From: Pedobacter zeaxanthinifaciens
GTDB taxonomy: Bacteria; Bacteroidota; Bacteroidia; Sphingobacteriales; Sphingobacteriaceae
Assembly (NCBI RefSeq): GCF_003313335.1
Contig: NZ_QMHP01000012.1
Location: forward strand, 62,333-126,332
Reading direction: 5' to 3'
DNA length: 64,000 bases
Shown piece by piece: positions 63,854 to 64,000 of this stretch (position 1 is its first letter; the number at the start of each line of letters is the position of its first letter). A model generated the notes under the pieces. That model saw nothing but the letters and a program-made list of their open reading frames with translations, made no database searches and was not told where the DNA came from. Position numbers and translations under genes: made by a program.

Positions 63854-64000
63854 TTTTAAGGGTTAAGCAGGTTTGTTTCTTTTTATGATGGTGGAATTTT
63901 GCGAGTTACGAATATCATTATGCAGAATGGTTTAATAGATGTCTCGTAGCCTCGACATGAACTGTGTTTAAATCCAAATAAAAATTAAAATTTGCTAAAA

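Noticed and set aside
1..64000. CRISPR arrays, tRNA or rRNA genes, prophage integrase or att sites
   Set aside because: No regular short repeats, no tRNA-like cloverleaf or rRNA sequence, and no integrase gene were seen in the window.

Overview
The window looks like a chromosomal segment of a Sphingobacteriaceae-type Bacteroidota, most like Pedobacter. The signs are three SusC/SusD pairs, two FecI-type sigma/FecR pairs, a hybrid two-component PUL regulator, LytTR/LytS signalling, TAnnTTTG-like promoter elements, no consistent Shine-Dalgarno use, and AT-rich DNA. The genus is inferred from family resemblance only; no rRNA or tRNA gene was seen.

Layout. 1-4.46 kb is an AT-rich block of poorly recognised minus-strand genes. 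It holds a partial gene, two signal-peptide or lipoprotein genes, an overlooked 50-codon gene and a protein with a lysozyme-like motif. It ends at a junction (about 4.40-4.46 kb) where two divergent genes both seem to lack a normal 5' end. 4.4-8.4 kb carries a DUF4876-like protein, an outer-membrane barrel and a di-heme cytochrome c peroxidase. 9.0-18.8 kb is a complete ECF sigma / FecR / SusC / SusD / TlpA-thioredoxin / hydrolase locus. After a guanine-deaminase-like gene, 19.5-31.3 kb is a second locus of the same plan (sigma, FecR, SusC, SusD, lipoprotein, two thioredoxin-fold proteins, serine protease).

31.7-38 kb is a signalling and peptide-modification region: a PAS/HisKA-like protein without an ATPase domain, a LytTR response regulator, a 50-residue Ser/Thr-rich candidate precursor peptide with no Cys, a LytS-type histidine kinase, and a full-length LanB-type dehydratase whose upstream DNA holds a promoter-like element followed by a strong UUCG terminator hairpin. 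38-40.7 kb has a beta-CASP metallo-beta-lactamase nuclease, a divergent YciE-like ferritin-fold protein and two small hydrophilic proteins.

40.7-50.4 kb is a polysaccharide utilisation locus (SusC, SusD, PKD lipoprotein, three GH30 glycosidases). Just upstream, on the same strand, is the most unusual gene: a seven-TM 7TMR-DISM receptor fused through a coiled coil to the zinc-ribbon and helix-turn-helix of an IS1595-type transposase, without the catalytic domain. 53-59.5 kb is a xylose/uronate-type operon (SDR, DUF4861, xylulokinase, xylose isomerase, sugar symporter) closed by a strong terminator. Divergent from it is a 1385-residue hybrid two-component regulator (59.7-63.9 kb).

The two best candidates for something undescribed are the receptor/transposase-domain fusion at 50650-52581 and the Cys-free dehydratase/peptide cluster at 32.8-37.9 kb.
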